From Kitagawia praeruptora (taxonomy: Eukaryota > Streptophyta > Magnoliopsida > Apiales > Apiaceae): a DNA stretch of 64,000 bases. Below are positions 32,730-43,484 of the stretch, in pieces; position 1 is the stretch's first letter; each line of letters opens with the position of its first letter. The notes under the pieces are model-generated. The model saw nothing but the letters and a program-made list of their open reading frames with translations, had not been told where the DNA came from and ran no database searches. A program made the translations under genes and the position numbers. The stretch spans positions 102,690,001-102,754,000 of the forward strand of contig CM075351.1 in assembly GCA_037693485.1 (NCBI GenBank), written 5' to 3'.

Positions 32730-34090
32730 ACTAGCCCCAACTCAAATCTATTCTATTTTTCTTTATTTCCATAAATTGACCTTACTTGGTTTACACTGCA
32801 CTCATTGCCAAAAACCGTTTCTTCTCCCCGACTTAAGCAATAAGCATACGCGGAAGGATGTCGAAATTAATTTATTTTTTAAGTGACATAATATAACTCA
32901 GCTTCTGGACTATCCTCGAGTCCACTACCAAACTAAAATTTTTCACAATTATTATTTCATATTAAATAATCATATTTACGTGTGACATTCTTTTTTTACT
33001 ACCAAACTTCAAATCATCTATTATCTATTTATTAATATTTTATAGTTCAATTCTAATTAAAAAAATTCTTAATAAATTAGTTTTATAGCATTTTGAATAA
33101 TTTAATTTTACTTTTAATGACAATAATACATATATTATATGGTTTGTAAGTATACATTTGTTTTTTTCTTGTATTTCAAAGTTAGGCTAACATATTTTTT
33201 AGTATTTCATAATTATTTTTGATTTTTTTTAATAAGATTACATATGATATACTTGAAACATATAGGTACTATGTTCATGTAACAATTTATTATTATTATT
33301 ATTTTTATCTTTTTTTTATGTAATTTAATGGTTATCTTAAAGATTTTATATATTTTGTTATAATGTTTTTATAGTTTTTAAAGGCATTTTTTAACATTTT
33401 TGGAAATATGTGTAGTATTAATTTTTTTTATTTTTTTGAATATTGATTATTTTTTCATAATAATTTTAGATTTTTGATATGTGTGGTGTTTATTATGTGT
33501 TTTTTATGTTGTATTATATTTAGATATTAAATTATTTTGTGGGTGTTTAGATTGTTTTCTAATTTAAAATATGTTCATTTATTGATTTGTGTTCACTTTT
33601 TTTAATTAAATTTTTTCTTTGTATAATAAGAATTTGTTTATTTGTTGAATTGTGCTCACATTTTTTGAATTTAAATTTTAGAAACATATTTATTGTGAAA
33701 CCTAAAAATAGAAACTTTAATGATTTTATCAAAATAATTTTTTCTTAAAGCACTTTTATTTGATAAAGGATTTTTTTTGTAAATTATATTTTAAATTTTA
33801 GCCTAACATATATTTTAATATTTCATATTTTTTGGGAAGTTTTTTTCAATTTTATTAGAATATATATATATATATACTTTAGAAATGTGGGAATTTATTG
33901 GTTTAACTATTCTTTATATATGTATATGTGATTATGTAATTATGAACACACATACATTTGCACTTTTTTTTTAAAGAAAGTTTGTACTATCTTTTTATGT
34001 TTTTGTGTTGATATATATTTGTTTTAAGTGTATTATATTAAAGTTTATTGTTGATTTTAATTTTTTATATTTTAATACCTTATATATAAT
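32730..34090. other. AT-rich intergenic sequence upstream of the endoglucanase gene
   Basis: Extremely AT-rich with long T runs and an (AT)n stretch near 33860-33876. No gene or transposon end is recognisable. It may have matrix-attachment character, which is only inference from composition. Confidence 0.5.
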
Positions 34091-34400
34091 AAGCATAAGG
34101 GTGATCTTATCCAAATTTTTGGTCGTCGTCATTGTACTTTAAAAAAACATATGATCCGTTGGATTAAAAGTCATTCGTTGTATTATAAATTATATACTTA
34201 TATATTTATTTATAATTTTCACTTTGTTAATTTACTATAATACCATTTCTTCATCGATTTGTTTTTTTTCATCACCATTAGAACTAAATTTAATTTAAAA
34301 ATATCTTTATAAGAGGGATTTTATCCAAATTTTTGGTCTGGTCGCTGTACTACTAAAATTATATGATCCGTTGGATTGAAACTAGACGATCAAGATTAGA

Positions 34401-34595
34401 TCACATAAAAAAAATTATAATCTAAAAAGGATATAATTAGAAAAGGTTGTATTAGAAGTGAATTTTAAAAGAAAATTATAATCTAAAAAGGATATAATTA
34501 AAAAAGGTTGTATTATAATTGAATTTTAAAAAGAAAATTATATTCTAAAAAGGATATAATTAAAAAAAGTTGTATTAGAATTGAATTTTATTTTT
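34401..34595. repeat. Three-copy tandem repeat of about 61 bp
   Basis: TCTAAAAAGGATATAATT recurs at 34421, 34482 and 34544, each followed by an AAAGGTTGTATTA-type word and a GAATTTTA-type stretch. Just upstream, the ATCCAAATTTTTGGTC and ATATGATCCGTTGGATT words also occur twice (about 34110-34165 and 34323-34378), a separate dispersed repeat. Confidence 0.85.
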
Positions 34596-34759
34596 TATTT
34601 ATTAGTATTAAAAAATTTCATAGGCCTCTATCTTGAGATCTAGAAATCAGATTTGAATGATTATCTCCAAGGCTCTTCCCTATTTTCCCTAAAATATAGT
34701 AAAATAATGATTTCCTAAAATATAGGTAACCAAAAATTTCATTATACAGGTTCCCTATA

Positions 34760-34934
34760 CAGTTAAACCTCGATAAATGAATATGCTGGGAACTAGAAAA
34801 TTTTATTCATTAATCGAGATTATTCATTTATCGAGGTAAAAAATACACTGTCTCTATTATGTCGGGACCGAAAAAAATTATTTATTTGATGAGGTTATTC
34901 GTTTATCGAATATTCATTTATCGAGGTTTAATTG
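34760..34934. mobile_element. Tc1/mariner-like MITE (CAGTTAAACCTCGATAAATG ends)
   Basis: Terminal repeats of about 27 bp (CAGTTAAACCTCGATAAATG.. and the complement of ..CATTTATCGAGGTTTAATTG) are flanked by TA. 175 bp. The split MITE at 9703-10679 is a relative. Confidence 0.85.
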
Positions 34935-35040
34935 TATTTTAAAAGTAATATTTTAAACAATAAACATAACAATAAACAATAGACATAGTTGAGAGAATAA
35001 TTGGTGGGGGAGATAAAATAGAGGGATATGGGAAGCGGGA

Positions 35041-35215
35041 GTCTACATGGCAGAGATAGGGGATCAAAATTGCTTCCCCACAAATAGGGTAGCAATTTCT
35101 CTCACCTATAATTTATTGGTAAGGACTCCAACATGGCAGAGATAGGGGACCAAAATTGCTTCCCCACAAATAGGGTAGCAATTGCTCTCACCTATAATTT
35201 ATTGGTAAGGACTCG
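35041..35215. repeat. 86-bp tandem duplication
   Basis: Two copies differing by a few bases, beginning ACATGGCAGAGATAGGGG at 35045 and 35131 and ending with ATTTATTGGTAAGGACTC. Confidence 0.9.
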
Positions 35216-35304
35216 GCCAGTTGGAGAAGCAATTTTGTAATTAAACCCTAATACATGTACAGATAGAATAATATAGGTAAGGGGAACTCAGCCTTGGAGT
35301 TGCT

Positions 35305-35465
35305 CTAAAGTGGTGTGTATTATGGGGATTGTAGTGAGGTTGATTAAAGGAAAGTATGGGTTAATTTTGGGTGTTATATTTTGGGTGAATAAAATAAGAT
35401 ACAAATTTGTGAAATTTGTGTTGATACTGATCTGACAAGAACTAAAAAGAGAAAGTGACACACAC
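35305..35465. repeat. Endoglucanase promoter-proximal segment, copy 2
   Basis: Direct repeat of 32535-32725, about 2.8 kb further from the gene. It begins exactly at the right end of the Tourist-like MITE and ends just before the hAT element target site. Confidence 0.85.
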
Positions 35466-35496
35466 GCTGCCATGTTTTATGTAATTAATTTACTAG

Positions 35497-36053
35497 TAGG
35501 GTTGTCAAAAAAATCCCACAAATTCGATATCCGTCCAAAATATCTGTATTCATATTCAAGAAAAAGTGGATATTATTCGTATCCGAAATAAAGCGGATAT
35601 TATCCATATCTGAATTCGGAGTATCCGAATCTGAAATGGAATATATATAATATTTAAATTATATAATTTAATATTTTTTTCCTATTAGCATGTAGTGTTT
35701 ATGTGTGTTTATTAATTAAATAATACATTTATACAAATTTTATATGATTGTAACAATATTATAGACATATATAAAAATTTCATTTGAGTTTAATATTTTA
35801 AAGATACTAAAATTAGATATTTAGTACGGCATTCAAAGTTTTATTTTTTCTAAATGAAAAAAATTTTGTTTTGAAATCATCAATACGCATCAAAAAAATC
35901 TGAAAAATTCGATATTCGTCCGAAATATCTGCATTCGTATCTGAGAAAAAACGGATATTATCCGTATCTGAATCCGACAATTTCGGATACGGATATTGAC
36001 ATATCCGTATCGAAATTATTATCCGTATCCGAATTATCCGTTTGACAGCCCTA
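35497..36053. mobile_element. hAT-type non-autonomous transposon with ATATCCGTATCCGAA arrays
   Basis: Ends TAGGGTTGTCAAA and TTTGACAGCCCTA are perfect apart from one base, and the 8-bp duplication TTTACTAG is exact (35489-35496, 36054-36061). Subterminal zones hold repeated ATCCGTATCCGAA-type words (35520-35640 and 35885-36040). 557 bp, non-coding. Confidence 0.92.
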
Positions 36054-36061
36054 TTTACTAG

Positions 36062-36560
36062 AGTCTAACCGATAATGCAGTAGGAAGGGTTTATATTTCC
36101 TCGGGACTTCGAAATTTAAGAATCCTGTGTAGTTGATTGTCGCACCACTAAAATGAAAAAACCTCCATTTCCAACTGTCCGGCCTCATAATATTTTCCTT
36201 TCATCGGTATTCTAGCAGGGCTAATTGATCGGGTGTAAGTGTGTAACTAATGTTATAGCATCAACGTGTTAATTTTATATGATCCCTAGATTGTAACTAC
36301 AAAAAATGAAAAAAAACCATAAAGAATACAGTTTCTGTAATACAAAAGACTGAAATGAACCTCTCTGTTGCTAGTTCTGCTTTAGCTACAAACTTGCCAT
36401 CCTTTGCAATTGTTCTTATTTGAATGAAGTTCTTCTATAAAAAAAAAAAAGAGAAATACATATAGGAATATGGTAGAGCCAAGGAATCAACTTTACCATT
36501 GTCAAAAACAAGAACGGTCTGTACTGTAGATTAATCAGTCAAGAGAAACAGCAACATCAT
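36062..36560. other. Intergenic sequence
   Basis: No frame or repeat terminus recognised; an A run lies near 36440-36452. Confidence 0.5.
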
Positions 36561-36561
36561 A

Positions 36562-38392
36562 AGTAATTTGGAGCCCAGTTCCAGCAACCCAAGCCCAATA
36601 GCGGGCCCAATAAGCAGTCTATATATAGGAAGGTGATAATATTGTAAAGGGGGTTGGATATTGCGATATTAGAATAGGGGTAAAAGGGGAGTCCCTAACA
36701 GTGGCGCTAGAAGGAGGACTCGAACCTTTTTCGACCGTAGTTCCGAAAGGAAACATGGCTGGAAGGGAACAACCGCCTAACACGATGGATGTTCAAAGCG
36801 TAAGACATAGGAATAGAGAGGTAGTAAAGGAGGTTGAACCGCAAAGGTTGTTCCAAGATGAGCAGGAAAACAGTTTTGGCGCAAGGCCATCTCAGTCGGA
36901 ACCAGGTGTGAGAAATAAAAAGCGTGATAAAAAATCTCGTGCACTAGTTGAGACGACGCAAGGGAAAAGAGTTCTCTCTAGTGATATGAGATTGCATTTG
37001 GATAAAATCAAGTTCAAAAAGAAAGTTGATGATGGTAGTAAGAAAGCTACAAGTGGAGAGAAAGATGAGGAGCTGCTCCAGCTTGAGCATGAACGAAGGA
37101 TGTTGATGGAGAAGCTTAGACAAAGAAAGGAGATCCAACGCTTAAGAAAGGAGTTAGAACATGTTTCTGAAGGTCGAGTTTCAACAGAATATCAAATTGG
37201 AGACTACGAATCCTCATGGCGAGAGTCGGCTAATGAAGAATACTCCCAACAGGAGGATTCCTCAGTGTCATTTAGCTCGAAGCGGAGGAGACGGCGAACT
37301 CGAGCCGATGAGGAAGAGCTCAATGAAGATATTTCGATGAAATCAAAGGTGTCTAAATTGGAGAAATTACAAGATGATGTTGCACTTTGTAAGGACTTTA
37401 TAAGAACGCATTCAGGAGGGATAGAGGTACCTACGGAGAGCCCGTTATCTGTAGATATTGAGAATGCGCGTGTTAATAGAGAGCTAAAGGTATCGCCTAT
37501 TGACCAGTTCGACGGATCTACTGATCCTGCCGACTTCATCAACATTTTTTATGGAAGGATGGGATTCTTCGGGCATTCCGAGGTTGCGAGGTCGATTCTT
37601 TTCAACTTGTTTGAAGGGAACCGCACTCCGCTGGTTCAACAACCTCCCACCACGTTCCATAAACTCGTGGAATAGCTTGAAAGGAAAATTCATTACCAGG
37701 TTTTCTAGTAACAAGAAAGGAGGGAAGATAACAGCCTCTTTAATGACAATTAGGCAAAGATCTGAAGAATCACTAAGAGAGTACTTGGGAAGGTTCAGGT
37801 CCGAAATGTCCGAGATCCCGAATCTAATCGAAGAACTTGCCTTCAATTATTTAGTTGCGGGGGTTGACAAGTCTCGACATGGATTGCTCTTGGAGGAATT
37901 CTTTGATAAGAGTCCTAGAACTTTGCATGCCGCCTTACAAATTTTCGAACACAGATTAACACTTCAGGAGGCTGTGGGGAGTATACAATTATCAAAATCT
38001 CCAAGAGTCAGGCAGGAAAGAAAATCTTCAAGAGGAGATTCTAAGAGAGAGGAACGGGGAAATGAATCAAGATCGTTTTATCATTTTGAACGACAAAGAA
38101 AAGATTTTTATCCTGCTCATTTAGAACCCACAACTTCAGCGGCCCTAGAACCAGAAAGGACGTCAACTCATCAGCCCTCCAGGTCATGGCCCCCTCGTCC
38201 ACGTGATGAACGGGACTTCACGAAGCTTAATGTGGATAGAGCCACCATATTAGGTGTCCTCAAAACAGACCCTTCTTACGAGCCACTGAGACCTATGAAT
38301 CTCCCGGTAGGCCTCCAAGCAACAAATACTGCATTTATCATGAAGATACAGGTCATGTGACAGAGCGTTGTTACCAGAGAGTCCCTAACAAG
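36562..38392 (+). mobile_element. Ty3/Gypsy retrotransposon remnant, gag region with LTR-end pieces
   Basis: A gag-like region follows AGTCCCTAACAGTGGCGCTAG, which reads as an LTR 3' end (..CCCTAACA) joined to a Gypsy-type primer site (TGGCGC..). The same AGTCCCTAACA reappears right after the truncated zinc knuckle (38373-38389), so the interior from there to the end of the 3' LTR appears deleted. AAGTAA occurs on both outer sides (about 36561 and 38389), a possible but weak target duplication. Protease, reverse transcriptase and integrase are absent. Confidence 0.6.
36701..38392 (+). pseudogene. Gypsy gag pseudogene
   Basis: A charged coiled-coil N-terminal region (36701-37480; contains LEHERRMLMEKLRQRKEIQR) leads into the retrotransposon gag domain. 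That domain begins FDGSTDPADFINIF and continues, after a frameshift near 37600, as FSTCLKGTALRWFNNLPP and the SLREYLGRF segment. A second frameshift near 38320 precedes the zinc-knuckle remnant CIYHEDTGHVTERC. It would have encoded the capsid of a Ty3/Gypsy element. The reading frame is broken at least twice and pol is missing. Confidence 0.8.
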
Positions 38393-38680
38393 TAACATTT
38401 CAAAACAAAAAAAAAACCTCATCCATCCACCACAAGTGAAAGAGTTTAACAATATTAATCTATGTTACCGAACTAAGCAAAAATCAACAGTAAAGCAATA
38501 CAAACTTTAGACACCCATCTGTTTCCTGATACAAATTCTCCTGCATCAAACCTGTTTTGTACATTGTTTCAAAATTTGTTTGGCTGGTACACAATTAACT
38601 TCACAAATAACTAACTTTAAATTACTGAACATATGCTACACAATTAACTTCACAAATATACTCAACATATCATGTCGTTT
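38393..38680. other. Short intergenic stretch
   Basis: Contains a 24-bp word ACACAATTAACTTCACAAAT.. repeated twice (about 38589 and 38639); no gene seen. Confidence 0.5.
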
Positions 38681-39165
38681 CACTACTAGAAAACTGACTT
38701 AGACATCGCTTATTAGCCGATGTCTTTTAAAAATCCAAGCGATGTCTTCGCATGCGATGTGAAAAGTAGGGGCCTTAGACATCGTTTTTTACCCGATGTC
38801 TATAAGCTTTTAAGACATCATTTCCTTAAAAGATCTGATGTATTTTCCTTCATTTTATATCTTGACTATGATTTCAATTCTGCTATAATATGACATTTAT
38901 ATCATTTTGAACATATCACATATACAATAAAATGAGACATTAACATCGAGTACTTCTTTAAACTGATGTGCAGCTTAACATTTTCCATCAGTCTTATATT
39001 AGAAGCGATGCAGTATATCTATCTTCACATCGATTTCTATTATCTAGTTATGTCTATTATATACTGTAACATCGGTTCTATTATCTAGTGATGTCTATTA
39101 TATACTTTAACATCGGTTCTATTATCTAGTGTTTGTAAAGTGATGTTAGTTTTCTTTTTGTAATT
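38681..39165. mobile_element. CACTA (CMC/EnSpm) transposon terminus
   Basis: Starts CACTACTAGAAAA, the canonical CACTA terminal repeat, followed by subterminal words built on GACATCG/CGATGT in both orientations (38700-39140), the transposase-binding region of this superfamily. I see no matching ..TTTTCTAGTAGTG end on the right, so the element is truncated or its other end has decayed. No transposase domain is visible. Confidence 0.8.
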
Positions 39166-39169
39166 CATG

Positions 39170-40323
39170 AATCCCCTATTTCAATGAAATGCCCAAAAAC
39201 CAAACATTCATCCAAAGACTAAATTACCATACCAAAACTAAAGAACGAAACCAATGTCGCAAAACCAAACATTCAATAATTTACCAAGATTCCAACTACA
39301 TCATCCACCAATCCAAACAAACTACATAAATCAAAACCAACTACTATACATATTTCCGAACCATCATTTACAAACTACAAATTTATCCCAAACATAGTTT
39401 ACCAACTATATTTCCCCATCAACATAAACTACAAGTCTTACTACAGAAGTCAAAATAAAGCAAAACAAAAGAGCTACAGATCTGGGCCTTTTTTACAAGG
39501 GCTCGATATGGCTAAGAGTCTCAAATCGAACCTCATCAAGCTCAGCCCTGGAATATTAGTCACCTTTCGATTCTTGGCAACCCACTGAAAAAGAAATCAA
39601 AGCATTAAGACTTTATATACATGTTTCATCATTAGAAATAAGAAAGCATAGTATTAAGCCTTTATATACAAGGAATTCTAATAACATATAGAACAGGCTG
39701 TAGAATAACTGAGTGAGACGCTTACGAAGGTAGCAGAATACAGAAGACATTTTGTCTTTTATTAAGACTACACAGACTGAAAGAAACTAATGTAATTTTA
39801 TGTAATACTGAGATGTACAAGTCAGCCCTGTGTTGATGAACTGGCATGATCATAGTTAAGCTAGGTATTCCTGCCACTCATCCGGCGTTCCCTTTTTCTC
39901 TTTTTCAGCATCAATACTGTTGAGTTTGTCACAGGTATGGAAACTATGTTATAGTCTTTAGGGGCCTTTAAAACCAAAAGACATCAGGAAACTGCTAACC
40001 AGATCATTGAACTACTAAAATCTTTAATCTTCCGATTGCAACTCATTCCAGTATTGAAACGGAAACTTAAATGCCACTGTATATCATAATTCATGTTTAT
40101 GAAGGACAGTGGCAGTTTTATTTGTTGTATATGAAGTCTATTACACACCTTAGATTCTTAGTCTAGCTATATCTTCAAATCTATTACCTATGATTAATGA
40201 ATGTCTGGGTAATAAAGGTTAAATGAATTAAATTGCTATTATAGAAACCACACCCGCAACAACGTTTTCATGGATCACATCTGTTTAAGTTTATAGAAAG
40301 TTTACCTCAGATCATAATTGCTA
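39170..40323. other. Intergenic or CACTA-internal sequence
   Basis: No supported gene. A minus-strand stretch near 39490-39585 reads QWVAKNRKVTNIPGL, possibly a fragment of CACTA-internal or captured exon sequence, but too short to assign. Confidence 0.4.
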
Positions 40324-40615
40324 CTCCCTCTGTCCCTCTCATTTCTTTACAGTTACTATTTTGGGGTGTCCCTCTCATTTCTTTACATTCCAAAAATAGT
40401 AAATTTCTCCCACTATTACACCCACTATCTCATATATTTAACAATAAAAAACACTATTACACCCACTACTTTCCTCCACTATCTCAAATCTATAATTAAA
40501 TATTAATAGGTCCCACCACTTTACCCACTTTTCATCTAACTTTACTCATTTTTTACACATTTTCTTGGTCTCCGTGTCCATCCCTCATGTAAACAACCAT
40601 GAGGGACGGAGGGAG
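40324..40615. mobile_element. Stowaway MITE (292 bp)
   Basis: Begins CTCCCTCTGTCCC and ends GGGACGGAGGGAG, flanked by TA. The interior words (CCACTATTACACCC, TTAATAGGTCCCACCACTTT) match the decayed copies at 17385-17755. The 62-codon open frame inside is spurious. Confidence 0.9.
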
Positions 40616-40874
40616 TATTAACTTGGCACATCAGATCATAATATAGAAAGTTAACCTCTATATTGTTGTCTTATTGCGGGTGATGAGATATAAATGCCAG
40701 CCCAAGAGAGTGCCTAGTGTAAAGCTAAATCTCATTATAATAATCGCACTGCAAATGTGAAGATACAATTCTGTTAGCTTTTCCTGAGTCAAATCAAGAA
40801 GACATATGGAAAAATTTGTCAAAAATTCTATTTAGAGATTAAACTCTGTAAACACACTATATTTCATATTGCAG

Positions 40875-41500
40875 TTATGCATCATCAGAAGAATATATAC
40901 AATTTACTGCATGAGGTTCGCTCAAAGAAGTTGATAAAGGAAGACAATGATGGAAATAATATTGTACATTTAGCAGCCTTAAAGCCACCACAAATCGACT
41001 TAATAGTGTGTCAGGAGCTGCTCTTCAAATGCAAAGAGAACTACTATGGTTTCAGGTACATGTTCCTTGATTTTTAGAATTTCAATGTGAGAGTAGTCAA
41101 TCCTCTTACTTGCCAAAAGTTCCGTTGTTTTGGTGATGCAGAACTAGTTCTAGTTATGTGTTAACAAAATAAAAATTCACACACATTTTGGAAAAAGTGT
41201 CAACTGTTTCGAGGTATGACAAGCAACATTTTTATACTGTTTACCATACAATAATATAACTTATAAATTTGTTACAGGAAGTACAAACTCTGGTTGGATT
41301 AGTTTATAGAACAACGAAGAACGGTGGCGGGAGAAGTCCCCAGGAATTATTCACTGATAGAACACCGAGTTAAGGGAGAAAGGAGAAATCTGGATGAAGG
41401 AAAGAGCAACTCACTTCATGGTTGTTGCTGCTCTTATTACGACAATTACATTTGCGGCGGCTTTTACTTTACCTGGTTGTCAAAACTGTATCAGGACAAC
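40875..41500 (+). pseudogene. Ankyrin-repeat/PGG-domain protein fragment
   Basis: Exon 1 (to about 41053) reads HHQKNIYNLLHEV, DGNNIVHLAALKPP and ends at a GT donor after YYGF. After an intron to about 41278 the sequence continues EVQTLVGLVYRTTKN and then the PGG-type transmembrane segment HFMVVAALITTITFAAAFTL. The segments lie in different frames near 41345-41400, so at least two frameshifts break it. Intact relatives (ACD6/ITN1 group) are membrane proteins in defence and stress signalling. The upstream ankyrin repeats are absent. Confidence 0.75.
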
Positions 41501-42514
41501 CCTTTACCGACAAATGCAGAAGGCAAAAGCATAATTACTTACATACAAGGATTTTCTTTGTAACACAGTATTATGCTACTCGGTCAACACATAAGTTATT
41601 CTTGTAACCAATTAACCATACTCAGAAACTTACATAAAAAATCTTGAGGGAAATTGTTCCATTAAAAGCCCAGTCCTTCAGAATCGCAGAGCAAACAATA
41701 ATAACCTGCACATGGTATGACCATCAGTCACTCATGCTGATTAGCACGTTAATTTCACAGTTTTTGTGTTCAACACAATTATTTATCCACAAGCAGTGGT
41801 GATCCTGCATTAAAAGTTTACAATTAGCTGTGGTGATCCTGCATTAAAAGTTTCCAGAATCCTCTACCTGAAAAGTCACATTCAACAGGGTGAGCCTTCG
41901 CTTATTGGATTGTACGTTAAAATAGTTAATCATGAAAATTAACTACAAGCAGTCCAGTGACAGCACTCAATATATTATTTAAACAATGCATAAAGTTAGA
42001 TGCAAGACTACTAATTACTTCGTTCCTATACAATTGTCCCATGGGACAAAAAAATCGGTCAAATTTACCAAATTTTGAACTAGAAAAATTATATAACTAT
42101 GAACTATATTCTTCAAATTAAATAAGACAACCTCTAGCCATGATATACCCCTTATTCCTCTCAAAACTAATGGAAAAAAATATTTTATTTCATAATCAAT
42201 ACCAGCTATAAATTTATTGGACTCATTATTAGAGATACGAGTTTTACTTTTCTTACATGGCCTCTTATAGTAACATAAACATAGGAAATTTGTTTCATGC
42301 ATTATCTTTTAATTATAGAGTTAAGAGTATAATATTAATGTTGTTCAACAAAGACACAATATGAAATGCCATATTGATGCATAAGAGTTGGCTCCATACG
42401 TTCTGAGAGGATCCAAACTTGATAATGTCTAAATCACATCAATAAATTACTATGAGAGAACACATATCGGAGCTTACATTTGTATTGGTCCTTTGCCTTT
42501 TTGATGGAGAAACT
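41501..42514. other. Intergenic sequence with a small tandem duplication
   Basis: GTGGTGATCCTGCATTAAAA occurs twice at 41796 and 41830 (34-bp period). A stretch starting ACTTCGTTCCTATACAATTG (about 42017) resembles a Stowaway-like end but no partner is found. The minus-strand reading between 42439 and 42514 continues the broken integrase frame into unrelated sequence. Confidence 0.5.
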
Positions 42515-43484
42515 GTTATAGTTCTGGCAGCTTCTATCAAAGTTCTGTTCTTCCTTTCAACTACACCATTCTGTTGTGGAGTGCCAGGTGCAGAAAACTC
42601 TTGTTTAATTCCGTTGTTCTTGCAAAATTCTTCCATTGTTGAATTCCTGAATTCAGTTCCATTGTCACTTCTGATAATCTTCACTTGATTCTTTGACCCT
42701 TTGTCCAGCTGCATTATATGTTCTGTCAGAGTTAATGCAGTTTCATCCTTCTTTGCTAGAAAGTACACCCAAGTGTATCAGGTGTATTCATCAACAATGA
42801 CTAGAGCATATTTCTTCTTTCCAAGAGACATAACATTCACTGGTCCAAAAAGATCAACATGTAGAAGATGATAAGGATCAACAATTGAAGACTCAGTCTT
42901 GCTTTTGAAAGAAGCCTTTCTCTGTTTGGCCATTTGACATGAATCACACATGCCATCTGCATTTAACAAGGACTTTGGAAGTCCTCTTACAAGATCATTC
43001 TTTATCAGCTCATTGATGTTGTTTAGATTTAAATGAGAGAGTTTCTTATGCCACTTCCAACTCTCTTCACTGGACATCCTTGTTGACAGACACACTGCTT
43101 TGCCATCAGAGTTTGTTGACAATTTAATCTCATAGATATTATTGTGTCTGTTTCCAACTAGAGCAACTTTCCCTGTAGACTTACTGATGACTTGACAGTA
43201 TTCAGGCTGAAAATCTACATGATATCCTCTGTCACAAATTTGACTCACAGATAGCAAATCATGCTTGAGTCCTGGAACCAGAGCTACATTTGTGATGATG
43301 ACACTTCCAAGATTAATATTGCCATATCCCAGAGTATGTCCTATGTTGCCATATCCATAGGAAACTTTTGGGCCAGCCTTCTCCACATACTCTGATAGCA
43401 GGGCTTTATTTCCAGTCATGTGTCATGAACATCCACTGTCCATAACTAGGGTACTTTCCCTGGTGCCCTGCAATCACAAACAAT
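42515..43484 (-). pseudogene. Protease-integrase part of pol, truncated (older Sirevirus)
   Basis: Colinear with the start of pol of the plus-strand element. A stop replaces the glycine after DSGCS in the protease motif (near 43420), and another stop lies near 42772 within integrase. The HH..CC pre-integrase domain, the IRSDNGTEF motif and QQNGVVERK are preserved. Homology stops right after the IEAART segment; the 24 following codons are unrelated. Reverse transcriptase and RNase H are missing. Confidence 0.9.

Larger units (their letters stand above)
34655..35304. mobile_element. Tourist-like MITE carrying a nested MITE and an internal duplication
   Basis: The right end (CCTTGGAGTTGCTC followed by TAA) and the left end (ATCTCCAAGGCTCTTCC) are inverted. 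The left limit is approximate because the left TAA is not clear. A Tc1/mariner-like MITE sits at 34760-34934, and an 86-bp tandem duplication (ACATGGCAGAGATAGGGG at 35045 and 35131) lies in the right half. Confidence 0.55.

Noticed and set aside
37204..37846. Long minus-strand frames opposite the Gypsy gag
   Set aside because: They mirror the plus-strand gag coding sequence and show no family resemblance.
38681..40300. Complete CACTA transposon
   Set aside because: Only one CACTA terminus with subterminal repeats is present; no inverted partner end or transposase was found.
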